Shown: one piece after another, positions 17,568-28,153 of the stretch
Position numbering within the stretch: the first letter of the stretch is position 1
Layout: every line of letters starts with the position of its first letter
Source: Pseudomonadota bacterium
Lineage (GTDB): Bacteria; Pseudomonadota; Gammaproteobacteria; Steroidobacterales; Steroidobacteraceae
Assembly: GCA_021838635.1 (NCBI GenBank)
Contig: JAKCDC010000018.1
Location: forward strand, 1 to 51,796
Length of the DNA stretch: 51,796 bases
Reading direction: 5' to 3'
The notes under the pieces: model-generated
Told to the model about the DNA's origin: nothing
Seen by the model: the letters and a program-made list of their open reading frames with translations, nothing else
Databases searched by the model: none
Program-made: the position numbers and the translations under genes

Positions 17568-18161
17568 CTAGGGACGTGCGGTGGCGGTCAAAGGCCGCTG
17601 CAGGATGATGGCCGGTTGGCCGTGGGAGTCGCAGTGCTCGAGCACTGCGAAACCACATTTCACCAGAACGCGCAGAGAGGCGTCGTTGCGGACATCGACC
17701 CATGCGAAGCCGCGCTCAAAAGGCAGGTGGGTTTCACCCCAGTGGAGCACGGCGGCGACGGCCTCGGTCGCATAGCCCCGGCCGTGGAAGCGTGGCGCCA
17801 GTGCGAAACCCAGTTCCGGCCCGGCCGGCAGCGCCGGGACGTCGTCGCGCTCAAAGATCGCCCAGCCGATCTCACCGACGAATGCGCCTGAGGCGCGCTC
17901 CTCGAGGACCCAGTACCCGAATCCCATCACCGCCCAGTGCCCCAGGTACGCGAGCAGCCGTGCCCAGGTGCGTTGACGTGGCGATGGGACGCCGCCGATG
18001 AAGCGCACGACGTGCGGGTCCGCCCAGAGCGCGCAGCAGGCGGTGAGATCTTCGCGCCGGTGCGCGCGCAGGCGCAGCCGCGCCGTTTGCACTTCGGGGG
18101 GCACACAGACCGAGGTGTTCCGGTCGCTTTGCATCCGCAGCTCCGGGGCTCTTATCCTCAA
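17568..18161 (-). CDS. GNAT family N-acetyltransferase (RimJ/RimL type)
   Basis: The 197-residue protein opens with TARLRLRAHRREDL, the first strand-helix of RimJ/RimL-like acetyltransferases. It has the acetyl-CoA pyrophosphate loop in APRFHGRGYATEAVAAVLHW (Q/R-x-x-G-x-G/A) and the late N-x-x-S motif VDVRNDASLRVLVKCGF. Relatives acetylate ribosomal proteins, antibiotics or small amines; the substrate here is unknown. The start at 18161 gives a short tail before the domain; Met10 is possible. It lies downstream of bamD on the same strand, beyond a hairpin at 18234-18257. Confidence 0.87.
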   Translation of the reverse strand: MRIRAPELRMQSDRNTSVCVPPEVQTARLRLRAHRREDLTACCALWADPHVVRFIGGVPSPRQRTWARLLAYLGHWAVMGFGYWVLEERASGAFVGEIGWAIFERDDVPALPAGPELGFALAPRFHGRGYATEAVAAVLHWGETHLPFERGFAWVDVRNDASLRVLVKCGFAVLEHCDSHGQPAIILQRPLTATARP

Positions 18162-18233
18162 CGCGGCGATCGGTGTGGGTCTGCGCGGTCAGGCTCGAAC
18201 GGCGTGTGCCTCTGAGGGCGCGCAGCCCCGCGG

Positions 18234-18257
18234 GGTGCGGGACGGTGATCCCGCACC
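18234..18257 (-). terminator. Stem-loop just after bamD
   Basis: GGTGCGGGA and TCCCGCACC form a perfect 9-bp stem with a 6-base loop, ending about 10 bp beyond the bamD stop on the minus strand. No U-run follows, so it may be a processing or stabilising hairpin or a weak terminator. Confidence 0.5.
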
Positions 18258-18266
18258 GATCTCAGA

Positions 18267-19073
18267 TCACCAGAAGTGCCACCAGTGATTCACCGTGATG
18301 TCGGCTGCACTGGCGACAGAACCGGTGAAGTTGGCCGCATAGACCTTGCGCGCCTGTGCGGCGAGCTGCTTCAGGTGAAGCCGATCGTAGGAGATGATCA
18401 TGAGGGCCAGCGCGCTCTTGACTGCCGGCGCGCCCTCGTAGTTCTCCAGCACCAGCTGGCAGCGGCGTACCGCAGCGACGTAGGCGCCGCGCTTGTAATA
18501 GTAACGCGCCACGTACGTGTCGTAGGAGGCCAGGCGGTCGCGCAGATAGATCATGCGCTGCCAGGCATCCTTTGCATAAATGCTGTGCGGAAAACGCGTC
18601 ACCACGACACGGAACGCAGCGAAGGACTTGCGCACGTTGGTCGGAGGGCGCTTGGAGAGCTTCGCGCCGAATAGCCGCTCGATCGGGTTGGCGCGCTTCG
18701 GGAAGCGCACCAGGCCCTTCATGTACCAGGCGTAATCGACCCGCGGATGGGTTGGGTTCTGGCGGATGAAGGTATTCGCCGCGTCGATCGCGGAATCGTC
18801 CTGGCCGGCGCGGTAATATGCGTAAATCAGATCGAGCTGCGCCTGGCGCGCCTCGGGCGTGAACGGGAAGACCGCGGTGATGCGCTGGAACAGCTTGATC
18901 GCACCGGTGAAATCCAGGTCTGACAGGTCTTTCTTGGCCTGCTGGTAGACCGCAGTCGGGCTGTTCAGCATCAATTTGCGATGTGAGCAGCCGGTGAGGG
19001 CGAGCGCCGCCGCGCACAGCGCGACCACGACCATGCCGCGCGCGCGGCCTCGGGAGGACGGATTGGGAAGCAT
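18267..19073 (-). CDS. bamD: Outer membrane assembly lipoprotein BamD
   Basis: The 268-residue lipoprotein has a type II signal (VVVALCAAALALTGC, lipidated Cys29). After it come the TPR repeats of BamD, including VYQQAKKDLSDLDFTGAIK, the Tyr-rich YAYYRAGQDDSAIDAANTF, and HPRVDYAWYMKGL. It is part of the BamABCDE complex that inserts beta-barrels into the outer membrane and is anchored in the inner leaflet of that membrane. The start codon on the reverse strand (19073-19071) overlaps the start codon of rluD on the forward strand (19072-19074), an arrangement seen loosely in many gammaproteobacteria. Confidence 0.94.
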   Translation of the reverse strand: MLPNPSSRGRARGMVVVALCAAALALTGCSHRKLMLNSPTAVYQQAKKDLSDLDFTGAIKLFQRITAVFPFTPEARQAQLDLIYAYYRAGQDDSAIDAANTFIRQNPTHPRVDYAWYMKGLVRFPKRANPIERLFGAKLSKRPPTNVRKSFAAFRVVVTRFPHSIYAKDAWQRMIYLRDRLASYDTYVARYYYKRGAYVAAVRRCQLVLENYEGAPAVKSALALMIISYDRLHLKQLAAQARKVYAANFTGSVASAADITVNHWWHFW

Positions 19074-20091
19074 GGGGAAAGAGTATAGCGAATCGGCCGC
19101 GGGAACTTTGAATTCCGACCCGGCTGCGGGCGCGGAGTTCCGCGAGCACCGTTTGCAGCTGCCGCCCGAGGCGACCGGAATGCGCCTCGATCAGGCGCTT
19201 GCACGCGCATTGCCGGAGTATTCGCGCGCGCGCCTGCAGGCGTGGATCGAGGCCGGCCGAGTCGAGGTCGACGGACGCAAGCTCCGGGGCAAAGATAAGG
19301 TGCTCGGCGGCGAGCAGGTGTGCGTGCACGCGCAGTGGGAGGCCGACACGCGGGTCGAGCCCGAGGCGCTCGAGCTCACCGTGGTGCACCGCGACCGCGG
19401 CATCCTCGTCATCGACAAGCCCGCCGGCCTGGTCGTGCACCCCGGGGCCGGCAATCCTCGGCACACGCTGCAGAATGCGCTGCTCGCGCTCGACCCGGCG
19501 CTGGCGAAGGTACCGCGCGCCGGACTCGTGCACCGCCTGGACAAGGACACCAGCGGCTTGCTCGTCGTGGCGCGCACGCCGCAGGCGCATGCCCGCCTCG
19601 TGGCTGCACTCGCCGCGCGCGACGTCGAGCGCATCTACCTCGGCGTGTGCACTGGGGCGATGACCGGGGGCGGCACCGTCGATGAGCCCATCGGACGGCA
19701 CCGCACACAGCGTACGCGCATGACTGTGCGCGCCGATGGTCGCGAGTCGGTCACGCATTACCGCGTGATTCACCGGTTTCGGGCCCACACCTACGTGCGC
19801 GTGCAGCTCGAGACCGGCCGCACGCACCAGATCCGGGTGCACCTGGGGCATATTGGTTATCCGTTGGTGGGCGATCCGCTCTACGGCGGGCGCAAGCGCG
19901 TCCCGGCCGGTTGCACGGCCGCACTGGCCGAGGCGCTGCGCACTTTTCCCCGTCAGGCCCTGCACGCGGCGCGCCTGGCGCTCGAGCATCCGCTGACCGG
20001 CAAGCCACTCGCCTGGGAGTCTGCGCCGCCGGCGGACATGGTGGGCCTGCTCGCGGCCCTGGAAGCAGATGAGCGTGCTGCGCTCCGCTGA
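19072..20091 (+). CDS. rluD: 23S rRNA pseudouridine synthase RluD
   Basis: The protein is 339 residues from the ATG at 19072. An S4 RNA-binding domain at about 37-95 (MRLDQALARALPEYSRARL) is followed by the RluA-family catalytic domain with HRLDKDTSG, catalytic Asp157, and the late motif LETGRTHQIRVHLGHIGYPL. It makes pseudouridines in helix 69 of 23S rRNA. The N-terminus is about 20 residues longer than E. coli RluD; a TTG about 13 codons in (TTGAATTCC, preceded by GGGAA) is an alternative start. The 3' end overlaps pgeF by 23 bp. Confidence 0.94.
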   Translation: MGKEYSESAAGTLNSDPAAGAEFREHRLQLPPEATGMRLDQALARALPEYSRARLQAWIEAGRVEVDGRKLRGKDKVLGGEQVCVHAQWEADTRVEPEALELTVVHRDRGILVIDKPAGLVVHPGAGNPRHTLQNALLALDPALAKVPRAGLVHRLDKDTSGLLVVARTPQAHARLVAALAARDVERIYLGVCTGAMTGGGTVDEPIGRHRTQRTRMTVRADGRESVTHYRVIHRFRAHTYVRVQLETGRTHQIRVHLGHIGYPLVGDPLYGGRKRVPAGCTAALAEALRTFPRQALHAARLALEHPLTGKPLAWESAPPADMVGLLAALEADERAALR

Positions 20092-20818
20092 CCTGATCGA
20101 ACCGCAGTGGCCCGCGCCGCCCGGGGTGCGTGCGGCCTTCACGCTGCGCACCGGCGGGGTGAGCGCGGCGCCTTATGACTCGTTCAACTGCGCCGCGCAC
20201 GTAGGGGACGATGCGGCGGCCGTCACCGAGAATCGACGGCGGCTGTGCGAGCGCCTGGCGCTGCCACAGCCGCCGGCCTGGCTAGAGCAGGTGCACGGCA
20301 CGCGCGTGGCGGTGCTGCGCGGTGCGCCCGAGCCGCTCGCACCGGCCGACGCGGCCGTCACCCGGGCCGCGGGCTGTGTCTGTGTGGTGCAGGTGGCCGA
20401 CTGCCTCCCGGTGCTGTTCGCGAGTCGCGATGGTGCGGCAGTCGGCGCGGCGCATGCTGGTTGGCGCGGACTCGCCGCGGGCGTGCTGGAGGCGGCAGTG
20501 CGCTCGCTCGAGGCAGAGCTGGGCGAGGTGCTGGCCTGGCTGGGTCCTGCCATCGGGCCTGAGGCCTTCGAGGTGGGGAGCGAAGTGCGTGCGGCGTTCC
20601 TGCAGGAGGGTCCGGCCGCCGCCGCGGCCTTCACGCCCAATGCGCGCGGCCGCTGGCAGTGCGACCTCACCACCCTGGCGCGCCAGCGCCTCGCGGCGCT
20701 CGGCGTGCGGCAGGTGTACGGCGGGACCTGGTGTACCTACGCAGATTCCGCAAGGTTCTTCTCCTATCGGCGCGACGGGCGCTGCGGACGCATGGCGGGG
20801 CTGATCTGGCGGTCTTGA
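20069..20818 (+). CDS. pgeF: Peptidoglycan editing factor PgeF (YfiH/LACC1 family)
   Basis: The 249-residue protein shows the family signatures [18 protein letters not shown], the metal-ligand His in [17 protein letters not shown] with the conserved Cys, and [12 protein letters not shown] with a further His. The family acts on purine nucleosides in vitro. In E. coli PgeF prevents misincorporation of L-serine in peptidoglycan precursors. It overlaps rluD, so the two are probably translated together. Its stop codon lies inside the -35 element of the clpB heat-shock promoter. Confidence 0.92.
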   Translation: MSVLRSADLIEPQWPAPPGVRAAFTLRTGGVSAAPYDSFNCAAHVGDDAAAVTENRRRLCERLALPQPPAWLEQVHGTRVAVLRGAPEPLAPADAAVTRAAGCVCVVQVADCLPVLFASRDGAAVGAAHAGWRGLAAGVLEAAVRSLEAELGEVLAWLGPAIGPEAFEVGSEVRAAFLQEGPAAAAAFTPNARGRWQCDLTTLARQRLAALGVRQVYGGTWCTYADSARFFSYRRDGRCGRMAGLIWRS

Positions 20819-20840
20819 AGGGGGCGCCGGCCGCCCCCAT
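20814..20840 (+). promoter_or_regulatory. Sigma-32 (RpoH) promoter of clpB
   Basis: CTTGAAG (20814-20820) and CCCCAT (20835-20840) match the heat-shock consensus (CTTGAA, 13-15 bp, CCCCAT). Here the spacer after CTTGAA is 15 bp. It lies 34 bp before the clpB start. The spacer is a perfect palindrome, GGGGGCG (20820-20826) and CGCCCCC (20832-20838), which could also act as a hairpin in pgeF read-through RNA. Confidence 0.82.
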
Positions 20841-20873
20841 TGCCACGGAAGCCCCGAGACGCAGGTGCTTTCG

Positions 20874-23447
<2,574 letters not shown>

Positions 23448-23458
23448 GGGGCGGTGCG

Positions 23459-23464
23459 TATAAT
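23459..23464 (+). promoter_or_regulatory. Consensus -10 box before fmdB
   Basis: TATAAT is exact and lies 38 bp before the fmdB ATG and 11 bp after the clpB stop. The -35 position is poor (TTCGCC at a 20-bp distance), so this may be a weak or activated promoter for the fmdB-DUF502-ADH-aspS unit. Confidence 0.45.
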
Positions 23465-23502
23465 CGGCGCCCGGGTTCCTCAACGACACAGACGTTCTGA
23501 CC

Positions 23503-23967
23503 ATGCCGTTCTACGAATATCAGTGCCAGAACTGCCAGCACTTCACCGAGGTGATGCAGAAGATCACGGATGCGCCGCTGAAGAAGTGCCCGTCCTGCGG
23601 CCGCATGACGCTCGTGAAGCTCATCTCCGCGCCGGTGTTCCGTTTGAAGGGCAGCGGCTGGTACGAGACGGACTTCAAGTCCGACCAGGAGCGCAAACGC
23701 AATCTCGCCGGCGGCGATGCCGAGGAGCGCAAGAGCGCCGAGGCGGCCCCGAGCGCCGAGGCGGCCAAGAGCGGCGAGAAGGGCAGTGAGAAGAGCGCCG
23801 AGGCGAGCGGCGCGAAACGCGAAACGAAGCAGGAGCCGAAGAGCCCCCCGGTGGTGAGAGCGCCGGCGGCCAAACCCGCCGCGCGCAAGCGCGCCAAGCC
23901 GCCGGCGCGCGCCGGTGCCCGTCCCCGCGCCGCCGCGCCGAAGGGTCCGGCGCGCAAAAAACGGTGA
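23503..23967 (+). CDS. FmdB-type zinc ribbon protein with long basic low-complexity tail
   Basis: The 154-residue protein has an N-terminal zinc ribbon with Cys8, Cys11, Cys29 and Cys32 (CQNC, CPSCG), followed by the family stretch LISAPVFRLKGSGWYETDFK. These 70 residues are the typical FmdB regulator-like unit. The rest is Glu/Ala/Lys-rich and then Lys/Arg/Pro/Ala-rich, ending KGPARKKR, reminiscent of histone-like tails and of the SucD tail in this window. FmdB-like genes are often found just upstream of DUF502 and aspS, as here. Function not established. Confidence 0.88.
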   Translation: MPFYEYQCQNCQHFTEVMQKITDAPLKKCPSCGRMTLVKLISAPVFRLKGSGWYETDFKSDQERKRNLAGGDAEERKSAEAAPSAEAAKSGEKGSEKSAEASGAKRETKQEPKSPPVVRAPAAKPAARKRAKPPARAGARPRAAAPKGPARKKR

Positions 23968-23971
23968 GCGC

Positions 23972-24655
23972 GTGAACGTCCCGCTCACCGCGCGCCCGAA
24001 CCCGATCGGCCCGAAGAAGAAAGGATCACTCTGGCGGCGGATCCTGATCTCCGGCGTGCTGTTCTGGCTGCCGATCGGCGCGACGCTGTGGGTGGTGATG
24101 TTCCTGCTGCACGTGCTCGATCGCATCGTGCCGCTGCTGCCGCTGCCGGTCGGCTACCGGCTCGAGGCACTCGGTGCCGTCGTCCAGGCGGTGGTCGGGC
24201 TGCTGCTCGCCCTCGGGGTGCTGTTTCTCACCGGGCTGCTGGTGACGAACCTGATCGGACGTCGCCTGCTCGTGTACGGGGAGGAGGTGCTGCACCACAT
24301 CCCGATCGTCGGGGCAGTGTACGGCGGGGTGAAAAGTTTCGCCGAGAGCGTCTTTTCCCAGTCAAGCGCGTTCCGCAAGGTGGTCATGGTCCAGTACCCG
24401 CGCGCCGGGGCGTGGAGTCTGGGCTTTCTCACCGCCGAGGACGTGGCCGAGGTGTCGGCACGGCTCGGTGAGCCGCACGCGGCCGTCTACATCTCTGCGG
24501 CACTGAACGCGACTGCCGGGGTGCTCGTGATCGTGCCGCGGCGCGAGCTGATCGAACTGGACATGAGCGTCGATGCGGCCATGAAGATGATCATCACCTG
24601 CGGTGTGGTTGCGCCCCCGCCGCTGCCGGCGAGCACGCCGCCGCCGGGCGCGTAG
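23972..24655 (+). CDS. DUF502 family membrane protein
   Basis: From the GTG at 23972 (5 bp after the fmdB stop) the protein has 227 residues, close to the family norm. It has two transmembrane segments, ILISGVLFWLPIGATLWVVM and AVVGLLLALGVLFLTGLLVT, and then the conserved cytoplasmic part IVGAVYGGVKSFAESVF and VQYPRAGAWSLGFLT. DUF502 proteins are widespread in proteobacteria and beside aspS; no biochemical function is known to me. In-frame codons upstream of the GTG overlap fmdB and look unlike the family. Confidence 0.88.
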   Translation: MNVPLTARPNPIGPKKKGSLWRRILISGVLFWLPIGATLWVVMFLLHVLDRIVPLLPLPVGYRLEALGAVVQAVVGLLLALGVLFLTGLLVTNLIGRRLLVYGEEVLHHIPIVGAVYGGVKSFAESVFSQSSAFRKVVMVQYPRAGAWSLGFLTAEDVAEVSARLGEPHAAVYISAALNATAGVLVIVPRRELIELDMSVDAAMKMIITCGVVAPPPLPASTPPPGA

Positions 24656-24662
24656 GGGCGCG

Positions 24663-25664
24663 ATGGACGCGCTGCGGCTCGAAACCCCGGGCGGGCCGCT
24701 GCGCCGCGTGGCGATCGAGCTGCCGGCTCCCGCGGCACACCAGGTGCACATCGCGGTGGAGGCCTGCGGGGTGTGCCGCACCGATCTGCACCTGCTCGAT
24801 GGCGAGCTGCCGGACATCCCCTATCCGGTCACACCGGGACACGAAATCGTCGGCCGCGTGGTCGCCGCCGGGCCCGGCGCGACGCGCTGGCCGCTCGGCG
24901 CGCGGGTTGGGGTGCCCTGGCTGGGCGGCACCTGCGGCCGTTGCCGCGAGTGCCGCGAGGGGCGCGAGAACCTCTGTCCCCACGCGCGCTTCACCGGATA
25001 CACCCTCGATGGCGGCTACGCCGAGCAGGTGCTCGCCGATGAGCGCTACTGCCTCGCATTGCCCGAGGCGCGCCCCGCCGCCGAACTCGCCCCGCTCTTG
25101 TGCGCCGGGCTGATCGGCTACCGGGCCTATCGCGCCGCCGGTCCCGGCCGGCGGCTCGGCCTGTACGGGTTCGGCGCCGCGGCGCACCTGCTGGCGCAGG
25201 TGGCGCGCGCCGAGGGTCGCGACGTCTTCGCTTTCACCCGTCCCGGGGATGAGGCCGGCCAGGCGTTTGCGCGCACCCTCGGGGCGGTCTGGGCGGGCGG
25301 CTCCGATCAGGCGCCCCCGGAGCCGCTCGAGGCCGCCATCCTGTTCGCACCGTTGGGTGCGCTGGTGCCGGCAGCGCTCGCGGCGGTGCGGCCGGGCGGC
25401 CGAGTCGTGTGCGCCGGCATCCACATGAGCGACATCCCCGCATTTCCCTACCGGCTGCTCTGGGGCGAGCGGCAGGTGTGCTCGGTGGCGAACCTCACCC
25501 GCGAGGACGGCGAGCAGTTCCTGCCGCTCGCCGTCCGGCTCGGTCTGCGCGCGAGTGTCGAGTGCTTTGCGCTCGAGGCGGCCAACGAGGCACTGGACCG
25601 ATTGCGGGCCGGCCAGGTGCACGGCGCCGCCGTGCTGGTTGCGGGGGGACTCAGGGCTTCGTAA
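24663..25664 (+). CDS. Zinc-dependent alcohol dehydrogenase
   Basis: This is a 333-residue medium-chain dehydrogenase. Catalytic zinc ligands are Cys38 ([14 protein letters not shown]) and His60/Glu61 (TPGHEIVG). The structural zinc lobe has Cys91, Cys94, Cys97 and Cys105 ([15 protein letters not shown]). The Rossmann region is [16 protein letters not shown], with Gly-x-Gly-x-x-Ala in place of the stricter GxGxxG. It resembles AdhA/AdhP-like enzymes that oxidise primary alcohols or reduce aldehydes with NAD(P). ATG at 24663; it sits 7 bp after the DUF502 gene and 13 bp before aspS, so it is inserted in the usual fmdB-DUF502-aspS run. Confidence 0.88.
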   Translation: MDALRLETPGGPLRRVAIELPAPAAHQVHIAVEACGVCRTDLHLLDGELPDIPYPVTPGHEIVGRVVAAGPGATRWPLGARVGVPWLGGTCGRCRECREGRENLCPHARFTGYTLDGGYAEQVLADERYCLALPEARPAAELAPLLCAGLIGYRAYRAAGPGRRLGLYGFGAAAHLLAQVARAEGRDVFAFTRPGDEAGQAFARTLGAVWAGGSDQAPPEPLEAAILFAPLGALVPAALAAVRPGGRVVCAGIHMSDIPAFPYRLLWGERQVCSVANLTREDGEQFLPLAVRLGLRASVECFALEAANEALDRLRAGQVHGAAVLVAGGLRAS

Positions 25665-25677
25665 CATCGCGCCCCTT

Positions 25678-27447
25678 ATGCGCTCACACTACTGCGGACA
25701 GGTCGATTCCCAGCTCATTGGCCAGAGCGTCGAGGTCGCCGGCTGGGTTCACCGCCGCCGCGACCACGGCGGCATTATCTTCATCGACCTGCGCGACCGG
25801 GAGGGCCTGCTGCAGGTGGTGTTCGATCCGGATGCCGCGGCGCTGTTCAAGGAGGCCGAACGGCTGCGCAACGAGTTCGTGGTGCGCGTCAAGGGGCGCC
25901 TGCGGGCGCGGCCCGAGGGCACCGTGAACGCCCAGCTCGCCTCCGGGGAGGTCGAGCTGCTCGCCACCGAGCTCGAGCTGCTGAATCGCGCCGAGCCGCT
26001 GCCGTTCCAGCTCGATGAGACGGTGGGCGAGGAAATCCGGCTGCGCTACCGCTACCTCGACCTGCGTCGTGACGTGATGAGCCGGCGCCTGCGTCTGCGC
26101 CACCGCCTCACGCAGGCGGTGCGCGGCTATCTCGACGGGCACGGGTTCATCGACATCGAGACCCCGATGCTGACCAAGGCGACGCCCGAGGGGGCGCGCG
26201 ATTACCTGGTGCCGAGCCGCACGCACGAGGGTAAGTTTTTCGCCCTGCCGCAGTCCCCGCAGATCTTCAAGCAGCTGCTGATGGTGGCCGGCTTCGACCG
26301 CTACTACCAGATCGTGCGCTGCTTCCGCGACGAGGACCTGCGGGCCGACCGCCAGCCGGAGTTCACGCAGCTCGACATCGAGACCTCCTTCCTCACCCAG
26401 GCGCAGATCATGGCCTTGATGGAAGGGCTGGCGCGGCACTTCTTCCACGAGGTGCTCGGCGTGTCGCTGCCCGAGCCGTTCCCGCACATGACGTACGCCG
26501 AGGCGATGCGCCGCTACGGCTCGGACAAGCCGGACCTGCGCGTGCCGCTCGAGCTCGTCGATGTCGCCGATCTGGTGGCGAGCTGCGACTTCAAGGTGTT
26601 CTCCGGCCCGGCGCGCGATCCGAAGGGCCGCGTCGCGGCGCTGCGCGTGCCCGGCGGCGGCGCGATGCCGCGCTCGCAGATCGATGCCTACACCGCCTAC
26701 GTGGCCCGCTACGGCGCCAAGGGCCTCGCCTACATCAAGGTCAACGAGCGCGCGCGCGGACGCGAGGGTCTGCAGTCCCCGATCGTGAAGTTCCTGAGCG
26801 AGCAGGCCGTGGCCGGTATCCTCGAGCGCACGCAGGCGGCGGACAACGATCTGATCTTCTTCGGTGCCGACACCGCCAAGGTGGTCAGCGACGCCCTCGG
26901 CGCCCTGCGGCTGAAGATCGGCCAGGATCTGTCGCTCGTGGCGCCGGGCTGGCGACCGCTGTGGGTGGTCGACTTCCCGATGTTCGAGTGGGACGGGGAG
27001 GAGCGCCGCTGGGTGGCGATGCACCACCCGTTCACCGCGCCGCAGACCGATGATCCGGCCGCGCTGCGTGCCGACCCGGAGCGCGCGATCGCCAAGGCCT
27101 ACGACCTGGTGCTCAACGGCTCGGAGATCGGTGGCGGCTCGGTGCGTATTCACCGCCAGGAGATGCAATCGACGGTGTTCGATCTGCTCGGCATCGTGCC
27201 CGAGGAGGCGCGCGCGAAGTTCGGCTTCCTGCTCGATGCGCTGAAATTCGGCGCCCCGCCGCACGGCGGCATCGCCTTCGGGCTGGACCGTCTGGCCATG
27301 CTCATGACCGGCGCGGACAGCATCCGCGAGGTGATCGCCTTCCCGAAGACGCAGACCGCGGCCGATCCGCTCACCGATGCGCCGACCGAGGTGAGCGAGG
27401 CGCAGCTGCGCGAGCTGCACATCCGGGTGCGCAAGCCGGTGGTGTGA
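25678..27447 (+). CDS. aspS: Aspartyl-tRNA synthetase, probably non-discriminating (Asp/Asn)
   Basis: The protein is 589 residues from the ATG at 25678. The N-terminal anticodon-binding OB fold is [16 protein letters not shown]. The class II catalytic core includes [10 protein letters not shown], the motif 2 region [14 protein letters not shown], and motif 3 GLDRLAML; the GAD insertion characteristic of bacterial AspRS is present. The OB fold carries His in RRRDHGG and Gly in RARPEGTVN, the residues that in Pseudomonas aeruginosa AspRS (His31, Gly82) accompany charging of tRNA-Asn with Asp. E. coli has Leu at the first position. This predicts a GatCAB route to Asn-tRNA. The long upstream frame is not coding. 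Confidence 0.96.
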   Translation: MRSHYCGQVDSQLIGQSVEVAGWVHRRRDHGGIIFIDLRDREGLLQVVFDPDAAALFKEAERLRNEFVVRVKGRLRARPEGTVNAQLASGEVELLATELELLNRAEPLPFQLDETVGEEIRLRYRYLDLRRDVMSRRLRLRHRLTQAVRGYLDGHGFIDIETPMLTKATPEGARDYLVPSRTHEGKFFALPQSPQIFKQLLMVAGFDRYYQIVRCFRDEDLRADRQPEFTQLDIETSFLTQAQIMALMEGLARHFFHEVLGVSLPEPFPHMTYAEAMRRYGSDKPDLRVPLELVDVADLVASCDFKVFSGPARDPKGRVAALRVPGGGAMPRSQIDAYTAYVARYGAKGLAYIKVNERARGREGLQSPIVKFLSEQAVAGILERTQAADNDLIFFGADTAKVVSDALGALRLKIGQDLSLVAPGWRPLWVVDFPMFEWDGEERRWVAMHHPFTAPQTDDPAALRADPERAIAKAYDLVLNGSEIGGGSVRIHRQEMQSTVFDLLGIVPEEARAKFGFLLDALKFGAPPHGGIAFGLDRLAMLMTGADSIREVIAFPKTQTAADPLTDAPTEVSEAQLRELHIRVRKPVV

Positions 27448-27499
27448 GCCGCGGGCGGCAGTGCACGGTGTCCCGGGCGGCAGCGCGCCCGAGGCGCAC

Positions 27500-28138
27500 A
27501 TGAGCGCCTCGGAACACATCATCTACGTCCACGGTCTGTGGATGTCCGGCGGCGAGGGGTTGCTGTTGCGCCACCGCCTGGCGCGCGAGCTCGGCGCGCA
27601 GGTGCATGCGTTCAGCTACTCCGCCGTCACCCACGGCATGGAGCAGATCACCGATGCGCTGCACGAGTTCGTCAGCGCACTCGCCCCGCCCCGGGTGCAT
27701 TTCGTGGGACACAGTCTCGGCGGCCTGGTGATCTATCGATTGTTCGAGCGCTTCGGCGCCCCGCCCCCGGGGCGCGTGGTGTTTCTCGGTACGCCCTGCG
27801 TCGCGAGCCGCGCGGCTCTGCAGGCGAGCCAGTCGCGCTTCATCAGCGCGCTGATGGGCCGCTCGGTGGCCGAGGAGTTGCTCACGCCGCACGAGCGCCG
27901 CTGGCGCTTCGCCCGACCGCTTGGCATCGTGGCCGGTTCGTACTCCCTCGGCGTGGGCCAATTTCTGGCCGGGTTCGAAGAAGACAGCGACGGCACCGTG
28001 GCGGTCAGCGAGACACGCCTGCCCGGGGCCACCGATCACATCGTGGTGCCGGTGAGCCACATGGGCATGCTGGTCTCGGCGCGCGTGGCGCGTGAGAGCG
28101 CATACTTCCTGCGTGAGGGGCGTTTTTCGCTCGGCTGA
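27500..28138 (+). CDS. Alpha/beta hydrolase, lipase-like
   Basis: It is 212 residues from the ATG at 27500. HIIYVHGLWMSGGEG is the oxyanion-hole strand (HG). GHSLGGLVIYRLFERFG is the nucleophile elbow with Ser. The acid is probably the Asp in EEDSDGTVAVSET, and the base the His in VPVSHMGMLVS. Relatives include small PGAP1-like or lipase-like esterases. No signal peptide, so cytoplasmic. A GTG at 27461 would add 13 residues. It follows aspS closely and converges with the c-di-GMP gene 15 bp downstream. Confidence 0.87.
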   Translation: MSASEHIIYVHGLWMSGGEGLLLRHRLARELGAQVHAFSYSAVTHGMEQITDALHEFVSALAPPRVHFVGHSLGGLVIYRLFERFGAPPPGRVVFLGTPCVASRAALQASQSRFISALMGRSVAEELLTPHERRWRFARPLGIVAGSYSLGVGQFLAGFEEDSDGTVAVSETRLPGATDHIVVPVSHMGMLVSARVARESAYFLREGRFSLG

Positions 28139-28153
28139 GCGCACCGCCCTGCG

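Noticed and set aside
25555..25677. A 41-residue extension of AspRS
   Set aside because: It overlaps the dehydrogenase gene in another frame; the canonical MRSHYCGQ start is at 25678.
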